Assembly: GCF_029227915.1 (NCBI RefSeq)
Contig: NC_079877.1
Span: forward strand, 9,240,001-9,300,000
Source: Hydractinia symbiolongicarpus
Taxonomy: Eukaryota > Cnidaria > Hydrozoa > Anthoathecata > Hydractiniidae
Reading direction: 5' to 3'
DNA length: 60,000 nt
Below the pieces are notes generated by a model that was not told the DNA's origin, made no database searches, and saw nothing but the letters and a program-made list of their open reading frames with translations. Positions 1 to 8,940 of the stretch are shown piece by piece. Made by a program: the position numbers and the translations under genes. Each line of letters opens with the position of its first letter. Positions within the stretch are counted from its first letter, which is position 1.

Positions 1-740
1 TTGTGGCTACCATGGAATTAGTCCGTTGGATTGCTTGAGAAAGGGATGTTGTTATGGCGAATTAAAGGTGGCTGGCCCGTGGTGTTATCATCGAAAAGGT
101 AAATTTTCGACTATGTTTTCGGCATTAACACTGACAATTTGGGCCACTAATTATTTCTCAAAATACTCTAGCAAACTGTCCCATGATTGAAGCAAACAAA
201 CGTGAAGATTGTGGTTACCCTGGGATAAGCAAATCAGATTGCGTCAAAAAAGGATGCTGTTACAACGCGATCAAGGAAAAGGGACCGTGGTGTTATTACA
301 GGCAAGGTAAGTTGTTCCGCTCTTACTGATTAGGTATTTTGAAAGCATTGTGTACTCTTCCATCCGTAATTTTAGAAAAATGCCGGAAAATAGCAGCAAC
401 AAGACGTCATGATTGTGGTTATCCAGGCATAACGAAGCGGGCATGCGAAAAGAAAGGCTGTTGTTATAGTGAATTGCTAAACCAAAGTGGACCGTGGTGC
501 TACCACCGCCTAGGTAAGCATAGAAGTACGCTCTCCACATTCGTCGCAAAATAACATAATGCGCGATCCTTAAAGTTTTTACTGCTGGTTTGTGTTGAAT
601 TTTCGTTAGAAAAATGTCTGCGCAAAGCAACAGAACGTGACGACTGCGGCTATCCTGGTATAACAGAATTCGAATGCATGAAAAGAGGTTGCTGCTATAA
701 TTCATTGCCCGGTCGTGGGCCATGGTGTTATTACCGATGA
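1..740 (+). CDS. ShKT/four-trefoil secreted protein, copy 0 (5' end outside window)
   Basis: The window opens inside exon 3, at the last base of the Asp70 codon. Visible exons are 1-98 (trefoil 1, partial), 172-306 (trefoil 2), 376-513 (trefoil 3) and 610-740 (trefoil 4, TGA at 738-740). The donors at 99, 307 and 514 and the acceptors ending at 171, 375 and 609 are all intact. The poly(A) signal AATAAA is at 882-887. Exon 5 carries the GAA (Glu172) and CGC (Arg192) markers of the left block. No coding change from the common protein is seen in the visible part. The signal-peptide and ShKT exons lie to the left of the window. Confidence 0.85.
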
Positions 741-741
741 G

Positions 742-814
742 GTAAAAGTCGCGAACACTTTTGTAAGCAAGTCATTTCGGGCCACGAGCTTAATATGTAC
801 TTCCTTTCGTTTAG
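742..814 (+). other. Candidate 3' UTR intron / relic donor after the stop codon
   Basis: The sequence reads TGA G|GTAAAAG directly at the end of exon 6. This is the same position relative to the trefoil fold at which exons 3, 4 and 5 have their phase-1 donors. A pyrimidine-rich stretch ending TTTCGTTTAG closes a 73-nt interval, matching the 69-96 nt of the coding introns. If spliced, a noncoding exon 7 would run from 815 to the poly(A) site past 887. The junction would lie one base after the stop codon, too close to trigger nonsense-mediated decay. It could equally be an inactive relic. The same interval recurs in every copy, from stop +2 to stop +74. Confidence 0.45.
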
Positions 815-881
815 ATACGAGGACCTTGGGAAGATTATATGCGAACTTTAGTGTACTCATTGTTGTAAAAATATGTTGTCA

Positions 882-887
882 AATAAA
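882..887 (+). terminator. Poly(A) signal AATAAA (copy 0; recurs at stop +142)
   Basis: A canonical AATAAA hexamer sits 142 bp after the stop codon in a T/A-rich stretch. The equivalents are at 7060, 10190, 13320, 16450, 19580, 22710, 25840, 28970, 32101, 35231, 38311, 41441, 44571, 47700, 50830, 53960 and 57090. It is absent after copy 1, where an 82-bp deletion removes it and leaves only an AATAAG variant near 3965. Confidence 0.6.
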
Positions 888-1860
888 TACCTCTAATATA
901 TGAACTTTTCCTTCCCAATAAGATCCAGTAGGAGATGAATGATTTGACTGCCAATTTTCTTTTTGTCATGTCGCTGCAGCCAACCACATTTGAATTATTG
1001 CATAGGGTGCCTTGAGTGTCCGTATTTGCTGAAAGGAGTAGTAAGCGTTATTTAGTAAAGCCTGAAATCTTCTGGCGCCGCCATACCCAGAATCGCAATG
1101 CAACCGTGCAAGCGTAGCGTGAGCATTTCTATCCAAGGCGTTATTAACCGACTATTGCCGTTTTTTGCTACTTTGTCAACTTGGCAATTCTGTCTCATTC
1201 GGAGCCACAATTTTGATAGTCAAAAATGTCAGGGCGGATACGGAAAGCATAAATCTAAATACAAAAAGGCTACTTTTGCGGGCGTTATTAATACAACATA
1301 AAATAACTTGTCTATCTGTACCGAGAAAGTTTATGCGAGGTCAAAAGCATAGACCGAACATGCGAGGTCGCTACGCTGACCGAGAGTAATATTTCTCGTA
1401 AGATGACAAGGTTGTAAAAAAAATAGAGAACTTTCCATTTGAGTTTTATTGTTTCAATTTTTCAAATACATGTTTATCACATAAATTCGACGTTGTTTTG
1501 CTTGTTTTTCATTGTGCTGTTAATGTTTTTAAAAGCATTTTCTTTTATCTGCGACACCGAACGTGGAACATGTTTTTCTGATTCTGACGGAGTGAATCGT
1601 GATTTAGGATTTACTGCAACTTCATTTTTCAGTGTGGATGTGTTTGGCTATTTTTTCCAATGTTATTTGTATGCATTTATAGTTATTAATATGTATGTTA
1701 CAAGGTCAAAAATTGCACCGGGCTGTATGAAGCTCGTCGTTGAGGCTTTTACCCAATCAGTGCTGTGGATTTCCCGTATATACTGATTTAAAATAGCTAT
1801 CAGTAAATAATACTGTATAAGGCCCGCTAGTGCCGTTTATAACCAAGCCGTTATCGAGGG

Positions 1861-1868
1861 TATATAAA
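1861..1868 (+). promoter_or_regulatory. Second TATA-like motif TATATAAA in mid-spacer
   Basis: TATATAAA is a full consensus TATA box, but it lies about 900 bp upstream of the next start codon. No gene begins after it; an ATG at 1888 opens only a 15-codon frame ending with TGA at 1933-1935. It could drive a noncoding spacer transcript or a distant 5' UTR exon, or be chance in AT-rich DNA. It recurs in each spacer; at 17436 the last A is changed to G. Confidence 0.25.
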
Positions 1869-2665
1869 TGACAGCGCAGGGGCATTAATGAAAAGTCATG
1901 GGATAAAAATACTTAACGTCCAATTGAAGCAGTGACGTTAAACGCACGTATTTCATTTCGACTACTCATCTCCAGCATTGTTCTTAATAAGAAATGTTAA
2001 TAGCATGTTAAACAGGGAAACGTATCCCTAGTTGTCAAAACAGGGTTACGTTGACGTAAATTTTGAAGCATATTAGAAAATTCTTTTTTTTTATCTCTTC
2101 ATCCCTGACAAAAAAGGCGCACGATGCAGCGCGTATTGGTACTTAAATCCGCAAAATCGACCGTGTCTTGTGTGAATGGACACCTTCTAGATGTGATGTA
2201 GTACGCAACAAAAATAGTTTCTACATGTGAGTTATCTAAAACAACAAGACATTGTCAGAACGTCGTATAATGAACAATCCAATGATCTAGGATTGGCAAC
2301 GCATCCTTCTGATGGAATTTAGCTCTTTTGTTTCATATTCATTGAAATTGAAGGGAATATCACCTTCACCGCGAAAGAACGATCTCTTGAAAGTATAACA
2401 CGCATGTATGATTGGGAATTGTTGGTTTGGTCACCGAAGACAAGAATAACTCGTGTGTGATTCGTGTGCACCCTAGTCCTACACCACTCCGATAAAAACC
2501 TTCCGTTTATTCAACAATCAACAATGATCTTCATAGACCGTGTCAACATATTTCAAAGCGAAACCCACAAGAGTTTAAACGGTGAATGCTACATGCACAA
2601 TATCTTCCCCGGAGGCGAATTTACGTTGTAATTTGTAAACGGCCATCTTGATTATAAGCACTCAT

Positions 2666-2680
2666 TAATTACAGTAATTA
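2666..2680. promoter_or_regulatory. 15-bp palindrome TAATTACAGTAATTA upstream of TATA box
   Basis: Two seven-base arms (TAATTAC and GTAATTA) flank a single A, giving two inverted TAATTA homeodomain-type core sites. The element ends 14 bp before the TATA box and is present upstream of every start codon in the window (start -97 to -83; for example 5714-5728). Its position suggests a proximal promoter element bound by a homeodomain or bZIP dimer. The factor is unknown. Confidence 0.4.
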
Positions 2681-2694
2681 GAGAGAAAAGAGCG

Positions 2695-2700
2695 TATAAA
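2695..2700 (+). promoter_or_regulatory. TATA box of copy 1 (same position in every copy)
   Basis: TATAAA lies 68 bp upstream of the start codon, so transcription would begin near start -40 and leave a 5' UTR of about 35-40 nt. The upstream ATG at 2713 (12 codons, then TAA) would then lie outside the transcript. An in-frame TAA at 2724-2726 rules out a longer N terminus. Equivalents start at 5743, 8873, 12003, 15133, 18263, 21393, 24523, 27653, 30784, 33914, 37044, 40124, 43254, 46383, 49513, 52643, 55773 and 58874. Confidence 0.65.
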
Positions 2701-2762
2701 GAAGGCTTTAACATGAATTGGACTAATACGATTCGCGCACCGACGAAATAAGAGCCGGAATA

Positions 2763-3870
2763 GTGAGGAAATATCAGATTTACGTGATTTGTTTTGTTGT
2801 TTTGGCTTTTGCCGCTGCCACAGGTATTTTAATGCTTCTTCATTGCAATTGCCGTCAATGTTTCGTCGCAATAATAAAAAAATTGCATTTGTTCTTAATT
2901 TTTCAGCTACAAGAGTTTGCAGCAACAGAAATATCTTGTGCTCTGTGGTTAGATCAACTAGTTGTTCAAAGAAAATCGTTTCCAGTCATTGCCCAAGGCT
3001 TTGCAACACATGTGGAGGTAATACGGCTTCTTACACTTGAGGGGGTTGTCATTGCATTTTAGTTGTGAATCTACCTAATTTGTTTCGTAATAGCAAAATG
3101 TCGAAACATAAAGGCGTCAATGCGCGTTGATTGTGGCTACCATGGAATTAGTCCGTTGGATTGCTTGAGAAAGGGATGTTGTTATGGCGAATTAAAGGTG
3201 GCTGGCCCGTGGTGTTATCATCGAAAAGGTAAATTTTCGACTATGTTTTCGGCATTAACACTGACAATTTGGGCCACTAATTATTTCTCAAAATACTCTA
3301 GCAAACTGTCCCATGATTGAAGCAAACAAACGTGAAGATTGTGGTTACCCTGGGATAAGCAAATCAGATTGCGTCAAAAAAGGATGCTGTTACAACGCGA
3401 TCAAGGAAAAGGGACCGTGGTGTTATTACAGGCAAGGTAAGTTGTTCCGCTCTTACTGATTAGGTATTTTGAAAGCATTGTGTACTCTTCCATCCGTAAT
3501 TTTAGAAAAATGCCGGAAAATAGCAGCAACAAGACGTCATGATTGTGGTTATCCAGGCATAACGAAGCGGGCATGCGAAAAGAAAGGCTGTTGTTATAGT
3601 GAATTGCTAAACCAAAGTGGACCGTGGTGCTACCACCGCCTAGGTAAGCATAGAAGTACGCTCTCCACATTCGTCGCAAAATAACATAATGCGCGATCCT
3701 TAAAGTTTTTACTGCTGGTTTGTGTTGAATTTTCGTTAGAAAAATGTCTGCGCAAAGCAACAGAACGTGACGACTGCGGCTATCCTGGTATAACAGAATT
3801 CGAATGCATGAAAAGAGGTTGCTGCTATAATTCATTGCCCGGTCGTGGGCCATGGTGCTATTACCGATGA
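2763..3870 (+). pseudogene. Copy 1: start codon lost (GTG), poly(A) signal deleted
   Basis: Exons, if transcribed, are 2763-2823, 2907-3017, 3094-3228, 3302-3436, 3506-3643 and 3740-3870. Two adjacent substitutions at 2762-2763 turn the ATG found in all other copies into GTG. No in-frame upstream ATG replaces it (TAA at 2724-2726), and the next in-frame Met is residue 67 in exon 3, past the signal peptide. The 82-bp deletion near 3957 also removes the AATAAA downstream. All splice sites and the rest of the coding frame are intact, and the only exonic change I see is silent (Cys233 TGT to TGC at 3858). A weak GTG start cannot be excluded, but two independent lesions make a dead or nearly silent copy most likely. 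Confidence 0.7.
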
Positions 3871-5810
3871 GGTAAAAGTCGCGAACACTTTTGTAAGCAA
3901 GTCATTTCGGGCCACGAGCTTAATATGTACTTCCTTTCGTTTAGATACGAGGACCTTCCTTCCCAATAAGATCCAGTAGGAGATGAATGATTTGACTGCC
4001 AATTTTCTTTTTGTCATGTCGCTGCAGCCAACCACATTTGAATTATTGCATAGGGTGCCTTGAGTGTCCGTATTTGCTGAAAGGAGTAGTAAGCGTTATT
4101 TAGTAAAGCCTGAAATCTTCTGGCGCCGCCATACCCAGAATCGCAATGCAACCGTGCAAGCGTAGCGTGAGCATTTCTATCCAAGGCGTTATTAACCGAC
4201 TATTGCCGTTTTTTGCTACTTTGTCAACTTGGCAATTCTGTCTCATTCGGAGCCACAATTTTGATAGTCAAAAATGTCAGGGCGGATACGGAAAGCATAA
4301 ATCTAAATACAAAAAGGCTACTTTTGCGGGCGTTATTAATACAACATAAAATAACTTGTCTATCTGTACCGAGAAAGTTTATGCGAGGTCAAAAGCATAG
4401 ACCGAACATGCGAGGTCGCTACGCTGACCGAGAGTAATATTTCTCGTAAGATGACAAGGTTGTAAAAAAAATAGAGAACTTTCCATTTGAGTTTTATTGT
4501 TTCAATTTTTCAAATACATGTTTATCACATAAATTCGACGTTGTTTTGCTTGTTTTTCATTGTGCTGTTAATGTTTTTAAAAGCATTTTCTTTTATCTGC
4601 GACACCGAACGTGGAACATGTTTTTCTGATTCTGACGGAGTGAATCGTGATTTAGGATTTACTGCAACTTCATTTTTCAGTGTGGATGTGTTTGGCTATT
4701 TTTTCCAATGTTATTTGTATGCATTTATAGTTATTAATATGTATGTTACAAGGTCAAAAATTGCACCGGGCTGTATGAAGCTCGTCGTTGAGGCTTTTAC
4801 CCAATCAGTGCTGTGGATTTCCCGTATATACTGATTTAAAATAGCTATCAGTAAATAATACTGTATAAGGCCCGCTAGTGCCGTTTATAACCAAGCCGTT
4901 ATCGAGGGTATATAAATGACAGCGCAGGGGCATTAATGAAAAGTCATGGGATAAAAATACTTAACGTCCAATTGAAGCAGTGACGTTAAACGCACGTATT
5001 TCATTTCGACTACTCATCTCCAGCATTGTTCTTAATAAGAAATGTTAATAGCATGTTAAACAGGGAAACGTATCCCTAGTTGTCAAAACAGGGTTACGTT
5101 GACGTAAATTTTGAAGCATATTAGAAAATTCTTTTTTTTTATCTCTTCATCCCTGACAAAAAAGGCGCACGATGCAGCGCGTATTGGTACTTAAATCCGC
5201 AAAATCGACCGTGTCTTGTGTGAATGGACACCTTCTAGATGTGATGTAGTACGCAACAAAAATAGTTTCTACATGTGAGTTATCTAAAACAACAAGACAT
5301 TGTCAGAACGTCGTATAATGAACAATCCAATGATCTAGGATTGGCAACGCATCCTTCTGATGGAATTTAGCTCTTTTGTTTCATATTCATTGAAATTGAA
5401 GGGAATATCACCTTCACCGCGAAAGAACGATCTCTTGAAAGTATAACACGCATGTATGATTGGGAATTGTTGGTTTGGTCACCGAAGACAAGAATAACTC
5501 GTGTGTGATTCGTGTGCACCCTAGTCCTACACCACTCCGATAAAAACCTTCCGTTTATTCAACAATCAACAATGATCTTCATAGACCGTGTCAACATATT
5601 TCAAAGCGAAACCCACAAGAGTTTAAACGGTGAATGCTACATGCACAATATCTTCCCCGGAGGCGAATTTACGTTGTAATTTGTAAACGGCCATCTTGAT
5701 TATAAGCACTCATTAATTACAGTAATTAGAGAGAAAAGAGCGTATAAAGAAGGCTTTAACATGAATTGGACTAATACGATTCGCGCACCGACGAAATAAG
5801 AGCCGGAATC
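3871..5810 (+). other. Spacer S1, with 82-bp deletion
   Basis: This is the shortest spacer in the window (1,940 bp). The deletion near 3957 joins GACCTT directly to CCTTCCC, so a short CCTT-type microhomology flanks the break. It removes most of the putative exon 7 and the AATAAA. The ATG of copy 2 at its right end is normal (AATCATGAGG), with the TATA box at 5743 and the palindrome at 5714-5728. No gene is seen. Confidence 0.8.
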
Positions 5811-6918
5811 ATGAGGAAATATCAGATTTACGTGATTTGTTTTGTTGTTTTGGCTTTTGCCGCTGCCACAGGTATTTTAATGCTTCTTCATTGCAATTGC
5901 CGTCAATGTTTCGTCGCAATAATAAAAAAATTGCATTTGTTCTTAATTTTTCAGCTACAAGAGTTTGCAGCAACAGAAATATCTTGTGCTCTGTGGTTAG
6001 ATCAACTAGTTGTTCAAAGAAAATCGTTTCCAGTCATTGCCCAAGGCTTTGCAACACATGTGGAGGTAATACGGCTTCTTACACTTGAGGGGGTTGTCAT
6101 TGCATTTTAGTTGTGAATCTACCTAATTTGTTTCGTAATAGCAAAATGTCGAAACATAAAGGCGTCAATGCGCGTTGATTGTGGCTACCATGGAATTAGT
6201 CCGTTGGATTGCTTGAGAAAGGGATGTTGTTATGGCGAATTAAAGGTGGCTGGCCCGTGGTGTTATCATCGAAAAGGTAAATTTTCGACTATGTTTTCGG
6301 CATTAACACTGACAATTTGGGCCACTAATTATTTCTCAAAATACTCTAGCAAACTGTCCCATGATTGAAGCAAACAAACGTGAAGATTGTGGTTACCCTG
6401 GGATAAGCAAATCAGATTGCGTCAAAAAAGGATGCTGTTACAACGCGATCAAGGAAAAGGGACCGTGGTGTTATTACAGGCAAGGTAAGTTGTTCCGCTC
6501 TTACTGATTAGGTATTTTGAAAGCATTGTGTACTCTTCCATCCGTAATTTTAGAAAAATGCCGGAAAATAGCAGCAACAAGACGTCATGATTGTGGTTAT
6601 CCAGGCATAACGAAGCGGGCATGCGAGAAGAAAGGCTGTTGTTATAGTGAATTGCTAAACCAAAGTGGACCGTGGTGCTACCACCGACTAGGTAAGCATA
6701 GAAGTACGCTCTCCACATTCGTCGCAAAATAACATAATGCGCGATCCTTAAAGTTTTTACTGCTGGTTTGTGTTGAATTTTCGTTAGAAAAATGTCTGCG
6801 CAAAGCAACAGAACGTGACGACTGCGGCTATCCTGGTATAACAGAATTCGAATGCATGAAAAGAGGTTGCTGCTATAATTCATTGCCCGGTCGTGGGCCA
6901 TGGTGTTATTACCGATGA
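5811..6918 (+). CDS. Copy 2: secreted ShKT + four-trefoil protein (reference model)
   Basis: Exons are 5811-5871, 5955-6065, 6142-6276, 6350-6484, 6554-6691 and 6788-6918; together they give 711 nt, or 236 residues plus TGA. All five introns (83, 76, 73, 69 and 96 nt) are GT-AG and phase 1. Residues 1-19/21 form a signal peptide with an R2-K3 start and a hydrophobic core, likely cut after A19 or A21. Residues 25-56 form a ShKT-type domain with Cys at 25, 32, 40, 49, 53 and 56, ending in the family's C-x3-C-x2-C. Trefoils follow with Cys at 60/71/81/86/87/98, 105/116/126/131/132/143, 150/161/171/176/177/189 and 196/206/216/221/222/233. Each has the DCGY-x-GI, GCCY and GPWCY motifs; trefoil 1 has His74 where the others have Pro. 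One N-glycosylation sequon lies at N183. ShKT domains modulate channels or accompany enzymes, and trefoils bind mucin glycans, so a secreted mucus or defence role is plausible but inferred. TATA box 5743, AATAAA 7060. Exon 5 carries GAG/CGA markers. Confidence 0.88.
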
Positions 6919-8940
6919 GGTAAAAGTCGCGAACACTTTTGTAAGCAAGTCATTTCGGGCCACGAGCTTAATATGTACTTCCTTTCGTTTAGATACGAGG
7001 ACCTTGGGAAGATTATATGCGAACTTTAGTGTACTCATTGTTGTAAAAATATGTTGTCAAATAAATACCTCTAATATATGAACTTTTCCTTCCCAATAAG
7101 ATCCAGTAGGAGATGAATGATTTGACTGCCAATTTTCTTTTTGTCATGTCGCTGCAGCCAACCACATTTGAATTATTGCATAGGGTGCCTTGAGTGTCCG
7201 TATTTGCTGAAAGGAGTAGTAAGCGTTATTTAGTAAAGCCTGAAATCTTCTGGCGCCGCCATACCCAGAATCGCAATGCAACCGTGCAAGCGTAGCGTGA
7301 GCATTTCTATCCAAGGCGTTATTAACCGACTATTGCCGTTTTGTGCTACTTTGTCAACTTGGCAATTCTGTCTCATTCGGAGCCACAATTTTGATAGTCA
7401 AAAATGTCAGGGCGGATACGGAAAGCATAAATCTAAATACAAAAAGGCTACTTTTGCGGGCGTTATTAATACAACATAAAATAACTTGTCTATCTGTACC
7501 GAGAAAGTTTATGCGAGGTCAAAAGCATAGACCGAACATGCGAGGTCGCTACGCTGACCGAGAGTAATATTTCTCGTAAGATGACAAGGTTGTAAAAAAA
7601 ATAGAGAACTTTCCATTTGAGTTTTATTGTTTCAATTTTTCAAATACATGTTTATCACATAAATTCGACGTTGTTTTGCTTGTTTTTCATTGTGCTGTTA
7701 ATGTTTTTAAAAGCATTTTCTTTTATCTGCGACACCGAACGTGGAACATGTTTTTCTGATTCTGACGGAGTGAATCGTGATTTAGGATTTACTGCAACTT
7801 CATTTTTCAGTGTGGATGTGTTTGGCTATTTTTTCCAATGTTATTTGTATGCATTTATAGTTATTAATATGTATGTTACAAGGTCAAAAATTGCACCGGG
7901 CTGTATGAAGCTCGTCGTTGAGGCTTTTACCCAATCAGTGCTGTGGATTTCCCGTATATACTGATTTAAAATAGCTATCAGTAAATAATACTGTATAAGG
8001 CCCGCTAGTGCCGTTTATAACCAAGCCGTTATCGAGGGTATATAAATGACAGCGCAGGGGCATTAATGAAAAGTCATGGGATAAAAATACTTAACGTCCA
8101 ATTGAAGCAGTGACGTTAAACGCACGTATTTCATTTCGACTACTCATCTCCAGCATTGTTCTTAATAAGAAATGTTAATAGCATGTTAAACAGGGAAACG
8201 TATCCCTAGTTGTCAAAACAGGGTTACGTTGACGTAAATTTTGAAGCATATTAGAAAATTCTTTTTTTTTATCTCTTCATCCCTGACAAAAAAGGCGCAC
8301 GATGCAGCGCGTATTGGTACTTAAATCCGCAAAATCGACCGTGTCTTGTGTGAATGGACACCTTCTAGATGTGATGTAGTACGCAACAAAAATAGTTTCT
8401 ACATGTGAGTTATCTAAAACAACAAGACATTGTCAGAACGTCGTATAATGAACAATCCAATGATCTAGGATTGGCAACGCATCCTTCTGATGGAATTTAG
8501 CTCTTTTGTTTCATATTCATTGAAATTGAAGGGAATATCACCTTCACCGCGAAAGAACGATCTCTTGAAAGTATAACACCAATGTATGATTGGGAATTGT
8601 TGGTTTGGTCACCGAAGACAAGAATAACTCGTGTGTGATTCGTGTGCACCCTAGTCCTACACCACTCCGATAAAAACCTTCCGTTTATTCAACAATCAAC
8701 AATGATCTTCATAGACCGTGTCAACATATTTCAAAGCGAAACCCACAAGAGTTTAAACGGTGAATGCTACATGCACAATATCTTCCCCGGAGGCGAATTT
8801 ACGTTGTAATTTGTAAACGGCCATCTTGATTATAAGCACTCATTAATTACAGTAATTAGAGAGAAAAGAGCGTATAAAGAAGGCTTTAACATGAATTGGA
8901 CTAATACGATTCGCGCACCGACGAAATAAGAGCCGGAATC
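6919..8940 (+). other. Spacer S2
   Basis: Same content as S0, with AATAAA at 7060-7065. Private changes are T to G at 7344 and a double substitution GC to CA at 8580-8581. The latter is shared only with the next spacer. No gene is seen. Confidence 0.8.

Larger units (their letters stand above)
741..2762 (+). other. Intergenic spacer S0 (described in full as reference)
   Basis: This spacer has no supportable gene. In order it holds: a donor-like GGTAAAAG directly after the stop, with a possible 73-nt intron 742-814 ending in a pyrimidine-rich TTTCGTTTAG; AATAAA at 882-887; a ten-base direct repeat ATGCGAGGTC at 1333-1342 and 1360-1369; a TATATAAA motif at 1861-1868; CRE-like TGACGTTA at 1933-1940 and TGACGTAA at 2052-2059; a short inverted repeat AGGGA/TCCCT near 2015-2030; a T9 run near 2084; a 15-bp palindrome at 2666-2680; and the TATA box at 2695-2700. 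Open frames at 1098-1301, 1165-1389 and 1439-1786 look like chance: the last two begin at TTG, and single copies carry nonsense or start-loss changes. The spacer ends with the CA to AG change at 2762-2763 that removes the next gene's ATG. Confidence 0.8.

Noticed and set aside
271-723. 150-codon open frame on the - strand, repeated in every unit
   Set aside because: It runs antisense across exons 4-6 and the introns between them. Its variants simply mirror silent changes in the trefoil exons, and it has no recognisable domain.
715-903. 62-codon frame across the stop codon region
   Set aside because: It overlaps the end of exon 6 out of frame. Only its last part, after the candidate 3' UTR intron, is discussed, as a possible decayed tail.
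1098-1301. 67-codon ATG-initiated frame in the spacer
   Set aside because: One copy loses the ATG (16668), and its differences among units are amino-acid changing. There is no signal peptide or known domain, and its preservation is explained by homogenisation of the array.
1165-1389. 74-codon frame in the spacer
   Set aside because: It begins at TTG, overlaps the previous frame and is broken by TAA in S17 (54255).
1439-1786. 115-codon hydrophobic frame in the spacer
   Set aside because: It begins at TTG, not ATG. One unit has a TAA in it (48281), another has its end altered by the 29-bp deletion, and nearly all its variants change amino acids, as expected without selection.
741-2762. Transposon or retroelement as the driver of amplification
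   Set aside because: I saw no transposase, reverse transcriptase, long terminal repeats, terminal inverted repeats or target-site duplications around the unit.
5761-5799. Upstream ATG with a 12-codon frame before the main start
   Set aside because: It lies only 18 bp after the TATA box, so it is probably upstream of the transcription start. It would matter only if transcription began further upstream.
5955-6065. ShKT exon as a potassium-channel toxin
   Set aside because: The cysteine pattern fits the ShKT fold, but the third-to-fourth cysteine segment is short and has no Lys-Tyr pair of the kind used by channel-blocking members. A toxin role is not supported by the sequence alone.
5811-6110. 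99-codon unspliced frame starting at the real ATG
   Set aside because: Reading through intron 1 ignores a good GT-AG intron and destroys the ShKT cysteine pattern, which appears only after splicing.
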